Assembly: GCF_042650885.1 (NCBI RefSeq)
Contig: NZ_JBHSBU010000001.1
Span: 4,464,001-4,528,000 of the forward strand
Source of the DNA: Chitinimonas_A lacunae
Lineage (GTDB): Bacteria; Pseudomonadota; Gammaproteobacteria; Burkholderiales; Chitinimonadaceae
DNA: 64,000 nt
Reading direction: 5' to 3'
The position numbers and the translations under genes are program-made. Under the pieces are notes generated by a model. It was given only the letters and a program-made list of their open reading frames with translations. It did not search any database and was not told the DNA's origin. This document shows, one piece after another, positions 24,870 through 33,796 of this stretch; position 1 is the first letter of the stretch, and every line of letters begins with the position of its first letter.

Positions 24870-26036
24870 TCAGCCCGGGGTCATGATGACCTTGCGGCAG
24901 TCTTCCTCCTTCTCATCAAAGATCCGATAGCCATGCGCCGCCTGATCGAGCGGCAGCCGGTGGGTGATGATGACTTCGGGATTCAGACGACCTTCGAGAA
25001 TATGTTCGAGCAGCAGGGGCATGAAGCGCTGCGTGTGGGTCTGGCCCATGCGGAAGCTCAGCCCTTTTTCAAAGGCGTCGCCAAACAGAAAACCATGCAG
25101 AAAACCGCTGTAGAGGCCGGGCACGCTGACCACCCCGCCACGCCGGGTGGCGGCGATCGCCTGGCGTAGCACCTTGCCGCTCGATCCTTCGAGCTTAAGG
25201 TCGGTCAGCACCGTCTCGACCATGCTGCCCTTGGCCTCGAAACCGACCGCGTCGATGCTGCAATCGACGCCACGGTAGTCGGTGGCTTCGATAATCCGCT
25301 CGGCCGGGTCGTCATCATTGTCGAAATTGATCGGCTCGACATCGTAGGTGGCCTGGGCAAAACCAAGCCGATAGGAATGATGGTCGATCATGAAAATCCG
25401 TTCGGCGCCGAGCAGCCGGGCGCAGGCAGCCGACATCATGCCGACCGGGCCGGCGCCGAAGATCGCCACGGTCGAGCCGGGCCCGACTTCGCCGTTGAGC
25501 ACGGCCTGGTAGCCGGTCGGCAGGATGTCGGACAGAAACAGCACCCGCTCATCGGCCACCCCGTGCGGCAGCTTGAGCGGACCGACATTGGCGCGCGGCA
25601 CCCGCACCAGCTCGGCCTGGCCGCCTGGATAGCCGCCGTAGAGATGGGTGTAGCCGAACATCCCGGCACCTGAGCGCACATTCTTGCGGTTCATGATCGC
25701 GCCGCGGCCCGGATTGGTGGTTTCGCAGGCCGAGTAGAGCGATTTGCGGCAGAAGAAGCATTCGCCGCAGGAAATGGTAAACGGCACCACCACCCGATCT
25801 CCGCGCACCAGCCGGGTCACTTCCGGGCCGACCTCTTCGACGATGCCCATAAATTCATGGCCCAGGATGTCGCCTTCCTTCATCTCGGGCATCTTGCCCC
25901 GGTAAAGATGCAGGTCGGAGCCGCAGATCGCGGTGGCCGTGACCCGCAAGATAATGTCGTCAGGTTGTTGCAGCACCGGATCGGGCATGGTTTCAACCCG
26001 TACATCGTGGGCGCCGTGATAAGTCAGGGCTTTCAT
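24870..26036 (-). CDS. Zinc-dependent alcohol dehydrogenase family protein
   Basis: A 388-residue medium-chain dehydrogenase. The catalytic zinc site is seen in ICGSDLHLYRG and GHEFMGIVEEVG; the structural zinc lobe has CGECFFCRKSLYSAC; the NAD-binding motif is VAIFGAGPVG. The long insertion after the structural lobe, with GGYPGGQAELVRVP, resembles the glutathione-independent formaldehyde dehydrogenase-like branch. Substrate cannot be fixed; a small alcohol or aldehyde is likely. AGGAGG (rc of 26044-26049) precedes the start. It is transcribed alone and convergent with the TlpA-like gene. Confidence 0.88.
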   Translation of the reverse strand: MKALTYHGAHDVRVETMPDPVLQQPDDIILRVTATAICGSDLHLYRGKMPEMKEGDILGHEFMGIVEEVGPEVTRLVRGDRVVVPFTISCGECFFCRKSLYSACETTNPGRGAIMNRKNVRSGAGMFGYTHLYGGYPGGQAELVRVPRANVGPLKLPHGVADERVLFLSDILPTGYQAVLNGEVGPGSTVAIFGAGPVGMMSAACARLLGAERIFMIDHHSYRLGFAQATYDVEPINFDNDDDPAERIIEATDYRGVDCSIDAVGFEAKGSMVETVLTDLKLEGSSGKVLRQAIAATRRGGVVSVPGLYSGFLHGFLFGDAFEKGLSFRMGQTHTQRFMPLLLEHILEGRLNPEVIITHRLPLDQAAHGYRIFDEKEEDCRKVIMTPG

Positions 26037-26711
26037 AAGCTGGGCCTCCTCGGCTGGGTGGCGACGGCCTGGCCGTCGTTGGCGGGCGGGTTAGCGTGCT
26101 TGCAGCAGATGCAATGCCTGGATGGGCAATGGGGCGTGGAGAGGGCGCTGATGGTCTCTTCCAGACGCTGGCTAATCGCGGTTCACCTGGCAGCCGTCCA
26201 ATCATTGTTCAGTCCCGAGCCGTCGATCGGTCGGCAACCACGAAGAGCGATCGGCGACGCAAGCGGCAAAGGCATTTTCGCGACGGCCGGGCCGGGGGCC
26301 TGGCTGTGTTGGGGCGCGCGGTGGGGGCAGGTTGTTGAGGTGGGGTTGCAAGTGGGGTTGGACGGTGCAATCGAGCGTTCGTCTGGTGGGACGGAGGGGG
26401 CGGTGGACGCAGGTTCAGGAACGGCTGGACGCAAGGCGGGCTGCGTGGTGGGGCGGGATCGAAGGAAAGCGGGGGCTGACGTCTTTGGACGGTTGCTGTC
26501 GATGAGGGCAGTCCGGACGGCTGTGTAATTCTTGCTGGTGGGCGTGTAGTGGCTGCAAGGGCCAGTCGGGGGGCGGAGCGCGAAAGCCAGTGTTGACTTT
26601 GTTTGCCGAGCCGGCGCACTGCTTGCATGGCGGGCGCTGCGGCCCCCGCTGGCGGTAAAATCCGCTAAAATCCAGCCTCTAACCCGCTCTCCCTCGTCAC
26701 GGCGACCTTCA
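26037..26711. other. Intergenic region upstream of purL
   Basis: No gene is supported. A 181-codon minus-strand frame at 26183-26728 is proline/threonine-rich low-complexity sequence from a G-rich plus strand (26320-26480) and has no family. Close to purL, TAAAATCC occurs twice ten bases apart (26655-26672); either copy of TAAAAT could act as a -10 element. Confidence 0.5.
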
Positions 26712-29700
26712 ATGACCACCCTGCTCAAGCTGCGCGGCGGCGTCGCGCTTTCACGCTTTCGTCTAGATAAGTTGCTCGCCGGCCTGCATAGTGCCGGTAT
26801 TGATCATCTCGATCCCTATGCCGAATTCTGGCATTTCATCGAACTGTCGGCACCGCTCGACGAGGCCGAAGCGGCCAAACTCGACCGCCTGCTCAACTAC
26901 GGCAGCCCCGCCGATCCTGCCCGGGCCTGCGGTACCATGCTGGTGGTCACGCCCCGGGTCGGCACGATTTCCCCCTGGTCTTCCAAAGCCACCGATATCG
27001 TCCGCCTGTGCGGCCTTGACAAGGTGGTACGGATCGAACGCGGCATGGCGCTCTACGCCGGCCGCGACCTGCCAGACCATGAGCGGGCCCAGCTCGCCAG
27101 CGCCGCCCATGACCGCATGACCGAACAGGTCTGGCCGGACTTCTCCGCGATGGACACCCTGTTCCGCCAGGTCATGCCGCAGCCGCTTGCCGGCGTCGAT
27201 CTGCTGGGTGGCGGCCGTGCCGCGCTCGAAGCCGCCAACCGCGAGATGGGCCTGGCGCTGTCTGAAGACGAGATCGACTATCTCGACGAGAATTTCCGCA
27301 AGCTCGGCCGCAATCCGCACGACATCGAACTGATGATGTTCGCCCAGGCCAATTCCGAGCATTGCCGCCATAAGATCTTCAATGCCGATTTCGTGATCGA
27401 CGGCGAGGCACGCGCCAAATCGCTGTTCGGCATGATCCGCGACACCCACGCCGCCCATCCTGAAGGCACGGTGGTGGCCTATGCCGACAATGCCTCGGTG
27501 ATCGAAGGCGCTGAAATCGAGCGTTTCCACCCGGCCGGCGCCGACCACCACTACAGCTACCGCCAGCGGCCGACCCATATCCTGATGAAGGTCGAGACCC
27601 ACAACCATCCCACCGCCATTTCCCCGTTCCCGGGCGCGGCGACCGGGGCGGGCGGTGAAATCCGCGACGAAGGCGCCACCGGGCGTGGTTCGCGGCCCAA
27701 GGCAGGGTTGGCGGGCTTTTCGGTATCGAACCTCAATATTCCGGGCTTCGAGCAGCCGTGGGAGCGCTATAGCGACGAGCGGTCCGAATACGGCCGGCCG
27801 CAGCGCATCGTGTCGGCGCTGCAAATCATGCTCGACGGCCCGATTGGCGCGGCGGCCTTCAATAACGAATTCGGCCGGCCCAATCTGAGCGGCTATTTCC
27901 GCACCTTCGAAGAAAGCCTCCATGGCGAAGTGCGCGGCTATCACAAGCCCATCATGATCGCCGGCGGCCTTGGCAATATCGATGCCGACCATGTCGGCAA
28001 GCACGAACTGCCCGAAGGCGCACTGATCGTGGTGCTGGGCGGCCCGGGCATGCTGATCGGCCTGGGCGGCGGTGCCGCTTCGTCGATGGATACCGGCGCC
28101 AATGCCGCCGACCTCGATTTCGACTCGGTGCAGCGCGGCAACCCCGAAATCCAGCGCCGCGCCCAGGAAGTGATCGACCGCTGCTGGCAACTGGGCGAGG
28201 CCAACCCGATTCTGAGCATCCACGACGTCGGCGCCGGTGGCCTGTCCAATGCGTTGCCTGAGCTGGTGCACGGCTCGGCGCGCGGCGCCCGTTTCAATCT
28301 GCGCGATATCCATATCGAAGAGAAGGGCATGTCGCCCATGCAGATCTGGTGCAATGAATCGCAGGAACGCTACGTTCTGGCGATCGCTGCCGCCGATCTC
28401 GACACCTTCCGCGCCCTGTGCGAGCGCGAGCGCTGCCCGTTTGCCGTGGTCGGCACGGCCACGCTCGAGCAGCGGCTCGAAGTGGCCGATGCCCATTTCG
28501 GCAACAAGCCGGTCGATATGCCGATGGACGTGCTGCTCGGCAAGCCGCCGCGGATGCGCCGCGACGTCAACCGGCTGCTGCGCGACAACCCGATCTTCGA
28601 CTCCTCGCCGCTCGACCTCAAGGATGCCGCCTACCGCGTGCTGCGTCTGCCGGCGGTGGCCGACAAGAGTTTCCTGATCCATATCGGCGACCGCACCGTG
28701 GGCGGCCTGACTGCGCGCGACCAGATGGTCGGTCCGTGGCAGGTGCCGGTGGCCGATGTGGCCGTCACCACCATGGGCTTCAATACCTACCGTGGCGAAG
28801 CGATGGCGATGGGCGAGCGCTCGCCGCTGGCGCTGATCTCGGCGCCCGCGTCGGGCCGGATGGCCATCGGTGAGGCGCTGACCAATCTGGCCGCGGCACC
28901 GATTGCCCAATTGAGCGACGTCAAGCTGTCGGCCAACTGGATGGCCGCAGCGGGTCATCCGGGTGAAGACGCCAATCTGTACGACACGGTCGAAGCCGTG
29001 CGCGACCTGAGCATCGGTCTTGGCATCAGCATCCCGGTCGGTAAAGACAGCCTGTCGATGAAGACGGTATGGCAGGACGAGGGCGAGCAGCGCGCCGTGG
29101 TGGCGCCGCTGAGCCTGGTGGTGTCGGCCTTTGCCCCGGTGACCGATGTGCGGCGTACCCTGACGCCGCAACTGCGTACCGATTGTGGCGATACCGACCT
29201 GATCCTGGTCGATCTGGGCAATGGCAAATGCCGGCTGTCCGGTTCTGCCCTGGCGCAGGTCTACAAGCAGGTCGGCAGCCAAGGCCCCGATCTGGTCGAC
29301 GCCGGCACGCTGCGCGCCTTCTTCGAGACTACCCAGAAACTCAACAGCGAAGGTCGCCTGCTGGCCTATCACGACCGCTCCGACGGCGGTCTGCTGGTGA
29401 CGCTCGCTGAGATGATGTTCGCCGGCCATACCGGGGTGACGCTCGATATCGACGAGCTGTGCATCGAGCGCCGCCGCAATCAGCGCGAATACGGCGAAAT
29501 CACCCCCGAACAGGTCGAGCGGGCCGAGAACGGCCGCATGATGGGCGTGCTGTTCAACGAAGAGCTGGGCGCGGTGCTGCAAGTCCGCCGCAGCGATACG
29601 CCGACCGTGATGGCGGCCTTCTTCGCCGCCGGCATCCGCAGTCAGCTCCATGTGATCGGTACGCTCAACGACGACGACCGCTTCAAGATCAAGAAGCGCA

Positions 29701-30668
29701 ACCGTCTGGTATTCAACGAGCAGCGCGTGGAGATGCACCGCGCCTGGTCCGAAACCAGCCATCGCCTGCAGAGGCTGCGCGACAACCCGGCCAGCGCCGA
29801 TTCGGAATACGCCCAGCTGTCCGACCGCCATGCGCGCGGCCTGTATGTCGATCTGCGCTTCGACCCGGCCGACGATGTGGCCGCGCCCTATATCAAGACC
29901 GGGGTACGGCCGCGCATCGCGATTCTGCGCGAGCAGGGCGTCAACGGTCAGATCGAGATGGCCGCAGCGTTCGACCGGGCCGGTTTTGCGGCGGTCGATG
30001 TGCATATGTCCGATATCCTGAGCGGCCGGATCGATCTGGCCGACTTCAAGGGTTTCGCCGCCTGCGGTGGTTTCAGCTACGGCGACGTGCTGGGCGCCGG
30101 CCAGGGCTGGGCCAAGTCGATCCTGTTCAATGCCCGCGCCCGCGATCAGTTCGCCGACTTCTTTGCCCGCGCAGACAGCTTTGCGCTTGGAGTGTGCAAC
30201 GGCTGCCAGATGATGTCGGGCCTGGCCGAGATGATCCCCGGTGCCGAGCACTGGCCGACCTTCCAGCGCAATGCGTCCGAACAGTTCGAGGCGCGGCTCA
30301 GCATGGTCGAAGTGCCGCGCAGCCCCTCGCTGTTCCTGGCCGATATGGCCGGCTCGAAGCTGCCGGTGGTGGTGTCGCACGGCGAAGGCCGGGCGGCGTT
30401 CGCCCAGCCGGCGCAGCGCCGGGCGGCCTTGATCGCGCTCCGTTACGTCGATGGCCGTGGTCAGGCCACCGAAGTCTACCCGCTCAACCCGAACGGTTCG
30501 CCCGACGGTCTGGCCGGGGTGACCACGCCCGATGGCCGCTTCACGATCATGATGCCGCACCCGGAACGGGTCTTCCGTACCGTGCAGAACTCCTGGCACC
30601 CGCAGAACTGGGGCGAGGATGGCGCCTGGCTGCGGATGTTCCGCAACGCGCGCAAGTGGCTGGGCTAA
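26712..30668 (+). CDS. purL: Phosphoribosylformylglycinamidine synthase, large single-chain type
   Basis: A 1318-residue enzyme that converts FGAR to FGAM with ATP and glutamine in purine synthesis. Domain order is the N-terminal PurS-like part (1-150), linker, two AIRS-like halves (MKVETHNHPTAISPFPGAATG near residue 300; HDRSDGGLLVTLAEM near 890) and the C-terminal glutamine amidotransferase with nucleophile C1162 in GVCNGCQMM and a closing MMPHPERVFR. Length equals proteobacterial large PurL. It stands alone with a terminator-like hairpin after it. A 1329-codon antisense frame across it is a codon-bias shadow. Confidence 0.98.
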   Translation: MTTLLKLRGGVALSRFRLDKLLAGLHSAGIDHLDPYAEFWHFIELSAPLDEAEAAKLDRLLNYGSPADPARACGTMLVVTPRVGTISPWSSKATDIVRLCGLDKVVRIERGMALYAGRDLPDHERAQLASAAHDRMTEQVWPDFSAMDTLFRQVMPQPLAGVDLLGGGRAALEAANREMGLALSEDEIDYLDENFRKLGRNPHDIELMMFAQANSEHCRHKIFNADFVIDGEARAKSLFGMIRDTHAAHPEGTVVAYADNASVIEGAEIERFHPAGADHHYSYRQRPTHILMKVETHNHPTAISPFPGAATGAGGEIRDEGATGRGSRPKAGLAGFSVSNLNIPGFEQPWERYSDERSEYGRPQRIVSALQIMLDGPIGAAAFNNEFGRPNLSGYFRTFEESLHGEVRGYHKPIMIAGGLGNIDADHVGKHELPEGALIVVLGGPGMLIGLGGGAASSMDTGANAADLDFDSVQRGNPEIQRRAQEVIDRCWQLGEANPILSIHDVGAGGLSNALPELVHGSARGARFNLRDIHIEEKGMSPMQIWCNESQERYVLAIAAADLDTFRALCERERCPFAVVGTATLEQRLEVADAHFGNKPVDMPMDVLLGKPPRMRRDVNRLLRDNPIFDSSPLDLKDAAYRVLRLPAVADKSFLIHIGDRTVGGLTARDQMVGPWQVPVADVAVTTMGFNTYRGEAMAMGERSPLALISAPASGRMAIGEALTNLAAAPIAQLSDVKLSANWMAAAGHPGEDANLYDTVEAVRDLSIGLGISIPVGKDSLSMKTVWQDEGEQRAVVAPLSLVVSAFAPVTDVRRTLTPQLRTDCGDTDLILVDLGNGKCRLSGSALAQVYKQVGSQGPDLVDAGTLRAFFETTQKLNSEGRLLAYHDRSDGGLLVTLAEMMFAGHTGVTLDIDELCIERRRNQREYGEITPEQVERAENGRMMGVLFNEELGAVLQVRRSDTPTVMAAFFAAGIRSQLHVIGTLNDDDRFKIKKRNRLVFNEQRVEMHRAWSETSHRLQRLRDNPASADSEYAQLSDRHARGLYVDLRFDPADDVAAPYIKTGVRPRIAILREQGVNGQIEMAAAFDRAGFAAVDVHMSDILSGRIDLADFKGFAACGGFSYGDVLGAGQGWAKSILFNARARDQFADFFARADSFALGVCNGCQMMSGLAEMIPGAEHWPTFQRNASEQFEARLSMVEVPRSPSLFLADMAGSKLPVVVSHGEGRAAFAQPAQRRAALIALRYVDGRGQATEVYPLNPNGSPDGLAGVTTPDGRFTIMMPHPERVFRTVQNSWHPQNWGEDGAWLRMFRNARKWLG

Positions 30669-30676
30669 AGCAACCT

Positions 30677-30707
30677 TGCTGGTTCCCCGGTCGCCGGGGA
30701 ACCAGCA
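30677..30707 (+). terminator. Perfect 14-bp hairpin after purL
   Basis: TGCTGGTTCCCCGG and CCGGGGAACCAGCA form a perfect 14-bp stem with a TCG loop, nine bases after the purL stop. There is no T-tract, so it may slow polymerase or protect the messenger end rather than terminate on its own. Confidence 0.6.
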
Positions 30708-30763
30708 GTGATTGCGACGGGTCACGACAAGCTCGATGGCCGTGACCGGCAAGGAGAGGGTTT

Positions 30764-31279
30764 ATGGGAACGCCCTGGTGGCAGCGCTGGGGGCCAGTCT
30801 GGCTGGTGTGGCTATTGATTCTGACTGGTGCGTATTTCGGGATGGGCGCCTTGCTGGAGCAGTATCAGGCACCACAAAGCGCCCATCTGAGCCAGGAAGG
30901 CCGACTGGTGCTCAAGCGCTCGCAAGGCGGGCATTACTGGCTCAAGGGCGAGATCAACGGCCATTCGGTCTGGATGTTGATCGATACCGGCGCCAGCAGC
31001 GTCAGCCTGTCGTCCCAGTTGGCCGACCGGCTTGGCCTGGCGCGCGGCGAAGAAGTGCGGATGAATACCGCCAACGGTGTCGCCCGCGCCTGGGAAACCC
31101 GACTTCACACGGTGGCGCTCGGTGACTTGCAACTGACCAATGTCCGCGCCGTGATTGCCGAGAATTTCGGCAACGAGAATATGGTGCTGATCGGCATGAA
31201 TGTGCTGGGAAGGCTGCGGGTCGAGATCGACGACAATACGATGACCCTGTCGCCGCGCGGGAGCGGAGAGGCAGGATAA
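30764..31279 (+). CDS. Membrane-anchored retropepsin-like aspartic protease (TIGR02281-type)
   Basis: A 171-residue protein with one N-terminal membrane helix (about 11-31) and a single retroviral-type aspartic protease domain. The active-site motif is MLIDTGASSVSLSS and a second conserved block, VLIGMNVLGRLRVEI, follows. The domain should face the periplasm and act as a dimer because only one DTG motif is present. The family is common in proteobacteria with unknown substrates. AGGAGAGGG lies upstream of the ATG; terminator at 31342-31375. Confidence 0.9.
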   Translation: MGTPWWQRWGPVWLVWLLILTGAYFGMGALLEQYQAPQSAHLSQEGRLVLKRSQGGHYWLKGEINGHSVWMLIDTGASSVSLSSQLADRLGLARGEEVRMNTANGVARAWETRLHTVALGDLQLTNVRAVIAENFGNENMVLIGMNVLGRLRVEIDDNTMTLSPRGSGEAG

Positions 31280-31341
31280 AGAAACAATCCTGCAAAACGT
31301 CTGCAAGGTATAGCGCGGGAAACATCTAAAAATAAATACAG

Positions 31342-31375
31342 AGCGCCTCGAAGAGATTCGGGGCGCTTCGTTTTG
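31342..31375 (+). terminator. Terminator after the aspartic protease gene
   Basis: AGCGCC(T)CG pairs with CG(G)GGCGCT over 31342-31367, followed by TCGTTTTG. One mismatch in the stem. Confidence 0.65.
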
Positions 31376-31565
31376 TCCGTGGCGCCGGACCCATCGATCG
31401 ACCGATTGCCGCCTTCTCTCCATCCCTGGCTGCCCGCATAAGCCCCCGTCCGAGGCGGCGGCGCCGGACGCAAACATCGGTGTGGGCCAGGGCACCGGCC
31501 ACGCTGACCGCTCTGGCGTTCGCGGTTATGATGCTGTCTTCAATTTTCTCTCTGCCTGCGCTGCC

Positions 31566-32051
31566 ATGTTCAGTACCGACCCCAGCAGTCTGACGCCCGA
31601 TTACGACCAGCTCGAACGTCAGCTTGCGCTCCTGCTCGAAGGCGAACGCGATTTCGTCTGCAATGCGGCCCAGTTCTCGGCCTTTGTCTTCCAGACCCTG
31701 GCCGACCTGAACTGGGCCGGTTTCTATCTGGCGCGCGGCGAGCAACTGCTGCTCGGGCCGTTCCAGGGCAAGGTGGCGTGTGTGCGGATTCCCTTTGGTC
31801 GCGGCGTCTGTGGCACCGCAGCGGCACGGCGTGAAACGGTGATCGTGGCCGATGTGCATGCCTTCCCCGGCCATATCGCCTGTGACGGCGCCTCCAATGC
31901 CGAAATCGTGCTGCCGGTGCTCCGCGACGGCCGCCTGCTTGGCGTGTTCGACATCGACAGCCCGATCCACCACCGCTTCAGCGAGGCCGACCGGCTGGGG
32001 CTGGAGCGGCTGCTGGCCTGCTTTGTGGCAGCGACGGACGACCCGGCCTGA
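31566..32051 (+). CDS. msrC: Free methionine-(R)-sulfoxide reductase (GAF-domain fRMsr)
   Basis: A 161-residue single GAF-domain enzyme reducing free methionine-R-sulfoxide. The three family cysteines are visible: VACVRIPFGRGVCGTAA supplies two and HIACDGASNAEIVLPV the third. Length is normal. I start at ATG 31566, where MFSTDPSS begins; the open frame extends 28 codons upstream without family similarity or a better start. It is followed 57 bases later by a small membrane protein gene. Confidence 0.93.
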   Translation: MFSTDPSSLTPDYDQLERQLALLLEGERDFVCNAAQFSAFVFQTLADLNWAGFYLARGEQLLLGPFQGKVACVRIPFGRGVCGTAAARRETVIVADVHAFPGHIACDGASNAEIVLPVLRDGRLLGVFDIDSPIHHRFSEADRLGLERLLACFVAATDDPA

Positions 32052-32108
32052 GGGTCTGGCGAACTTGGACCGGCCAGCGTGGCCCGCTGGCGAAATCTGG
32101 AGTGTTCG

Positions 32109-32279
32109 ATGCGTGTGTTGTTGGTAGGGTTTTTTCTGCTGCTGTCGTTTGTGCTGGCCTATTGGATCGTCGGGCGCAGCGGCGAATACAGCGGGGCGCG
32201 TAAGCATCTGCTGGCGATCGTGCTCGCGGTGGTGATCAATGCAGGTTTTGCCTTCCTGCTGCGCCTATTGCTGCGCTAG
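32109..32279 (+). CDS. Small two-helix membrane protein
   Basis: A 56-residue protein: hydrophobic helix (about 3-20), a short polar loop (GRSGEYSGARKH) and a second hydrophobic helix (about 33-54) ending in Arg. The hydrophobic pattern and position behind msrC favour a real gene, although the ribosome site is weak. Its stop codon TAG lies inside the left terminal repeat of the element at 32276-32384, so the element may have supplied the stop. Function unknown. Confidence 0.6.
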   Translation: MRVLLVGFFLLLSFVLAYWIVGRSGEYSGARKHLLAIVLAVVINAGFAFLLRLLLR

Positions 32280-32384
32280 TGCATTTCCAGCCAATTCGGC
32301 CTCAGTGTGTCTTGGCCTCAAGGCTCCGATGAAGGCGAGGAGGCCACCTCAACAGTGACGCCGATTTCAATGGAAATGCGCTAG
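32276..32384. repeat. Inverted-repeat element, copy 1 (109 bp)
   Basis: CTAGTGCATTTCCA (32276-32289) and TGGAAATGCGCTAG (32371-32384) are 14-bp terminal inverted repeats with one mismatch. The interior begins with CCAATTCGGC, CTCAG and GTGTC. A diverged copy in the opposite orientation lies at 51689-51794. It is a MITE-like or REP-like element with no coding capacity. Confidence 0.7.
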
Positions 32385-32531
32385 CACATCGCCGGTCCGG
32401 ACCCGGCATAGCAGCTTCAGGCCGATCAGCCAGCGTTGCTGGGGAGGCCGATGGAAACGGCCAGGCGGCAGCCGCGGCAAACGACAACGGGAGCGACCTT
32501 GATCGCTCCCGTTGTCGTCAGACCGTCTCGA

Positions 32532-33125
32532 TCAAGGCTTGGCTTTTTTGCCAGGCAGCGCAGTGGGCAGGTCGATCTTCACCACCTTGCTGCGGAAGTC
32601 GGCCATATCGATGGTATGCATCTGGCTGAATTGCTGCGGGCTCAGGCCAAACAGGTCGTTGGCGGCCACCGTGTCCTTCTTCCACGAAGCGGCGAACTCG
32701 GTACACATCTTGTCGCTCAGTTGCTTGTCGTTGGCCATCTTGGCCAGGAATTCCTTGAACGGGTCGAACATCCCCCGGCTCTGGCTGGCGATCAGGGCAT
32801 TGATATTGTCGGGGGTATGGCTGCGGATGTCCTTGATCCGGCTCTGGATGCCCGGGTACTGCTTTTCCAGCACATCGATCATGGCCTGCTTCTCCGCGCT
32901 GGCCTGGCTCGAGACGGCCGTGGAAGCGTGTTGGCGGCAGGTCTTGTCCATCAGCTCGGCCATATCGCGCACCTGCTCGAACTGCCAGGCATGCAGCGCA
33001 ACATCGAACGCGACCTTCGATTCGGCCGGGAACGGCGCCTTGGCAGGTTCCTTGGCGGTGTCCGCCGCATAGGTGGCGGGCAGGGCAAGACTGAGGGCGA
33101 GCAGGGTACGGGCGGTCAGGGGCAT
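32532..33125 (-). CDS. Periplasmic protein of a tandem three-copy family, copy A
   Basis: A 197-residue protein with a signal peptide ending near YAA (residue 21). I do not recognise the family. It shares a clear pattern with the next two genes: AWQFEQ (46-51), C63, a YPGIQSRIKDIR stretch followed by TPDNIN (104-109), C141 in DKMCTEFAASW, and a tail with a LF.L...(10)..D...FR pattern. The two cysteines are 78 apart, as in the other copies, and could form a disulfide. The Lys-rich end is unique to this copy. It is the last gene of the cluster. Confidence 0.8.
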   Translation of the reverse strand: MPLTARTLLALSLALPATYAADTAKEPAKAPFPAESKVAFDVALHAWQFEQVRDMAELMDKTCRQHASTAVSSQASAEKQAMIDVLEKQYPGIQSRIKDIRSHTPDNINALIASQSRGMFDPFKEFLAKMANDKQLSDKMCTEFAASWKKDTVAANDLFGLSPQQFSQMHTIDMADFRSKVVKIDLPTALPGKKAKP

Positions 33126-33186
33126 GGTTAGTTATCCGTAAAGCAGATCAACAAGTTTTCAGGATGGGGCGGGAGGCCCAGGCATT

Positions 33187-33735
33187 TCAGTCCAGCGGCC
33201 CGGCCGGGTCGAGCTGGGCGGCCTGGCTGCGAAAGCGTTCGAGATCGGTATTCTGCAACAGACTCAGCATAGCGGGCTCGAGGCTGAACAGATCGTCGCC
33301 GGACTGCCGCGCCTTGCGAAACGATGAGGCCAGTTCGCGGCATAAGGTGTTATTGAGATGGCGATCCTTGCCCGCTTCCTTGAACAGGGCCTTGACCGGC
33401 TTGGTCACGTCGCCGCTATGGCGCCGTAGCGCGGCATTGATCGGCGCCGGGGTCAGACGGCGGATTTGCCGGATCTGGGCCTGCACGCCCGGGTGCTTTT
33501 CTTCGAGCAGCGCCAGGGTTGCCTCGATTTCGCCGTCGAGCTGACGTGCCACGTCGCCGGCGGCGCGCCGGTGACAGTGCTGGGCCGACAGCTCGACCAT
33601 GATCCTGGCCTGCTCGAACTGCCAGGCATAGACGGCGGCGTCGCTGATTTCCTGGCTCGGTCGAACCGGGTCGGCTGCCTGGACCGCAGAGACGGTCAGG
33701 CTCAAGACAAGGGCAAGGCGGATCGGTAGGGGCAT
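33187..33735 (-). CDS. Periplasmic protein of a tandem three-copy family, copy B
   Basis: A 182-residue protein with a signal peptide ending near VQA (residue 20). Shared pattern: AWQFEQ (37-42), C54, HPGVQAQIRQIR with LTPAPIN (94-100), C132 in NTLCRELASSF and a tail ending FRSQAAQLD. Spacing Trp-to-Cys is 16 and Cys-to-Cys 78, identical to copies A and C. Gaps of about 60 bases on each side and same-strand order suggest one transcript. No ribosome site of usual strength is seen. Function unknown. Confidence 0.8.
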   Translation of the reverse strand: MPLPIRLALVLSLTVSAVQAADPVRPSQEISDAAVYAWQFEQARIMVELSAQHCHRRAAGDVARQLDGEIEATLALLEEKHPGVQAQIRQIRRLTPAPINAALRRHSGDVTKPVKALFKEAGKDRHLNNTLCRELASSFRKARQSGDDLFSLEPAMLSLLQNTDLERFRSQAAQLDPAGPLD

Positions 33736-33796
33736 GGTGTGAATGGCGCTGACGAGGCCAGATCGGATTGGTTCGGCCGGATCGGCTCGGCTCGGC

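Noticed and set aside
26183..26728. 181-codon minus-strand frame upstream of purL
   Set aside because: Low-complexity Pro/Thr/Ser sequence from a G-rich strand; no ribosome site or homology pattern.
26763..30752. 1329-codon open frame antisense to purL
   Set aside because: High-GC third-position bias opens long antisense frames; the plus strand carries an unmistakable PurL, and the antisense product has no domain.
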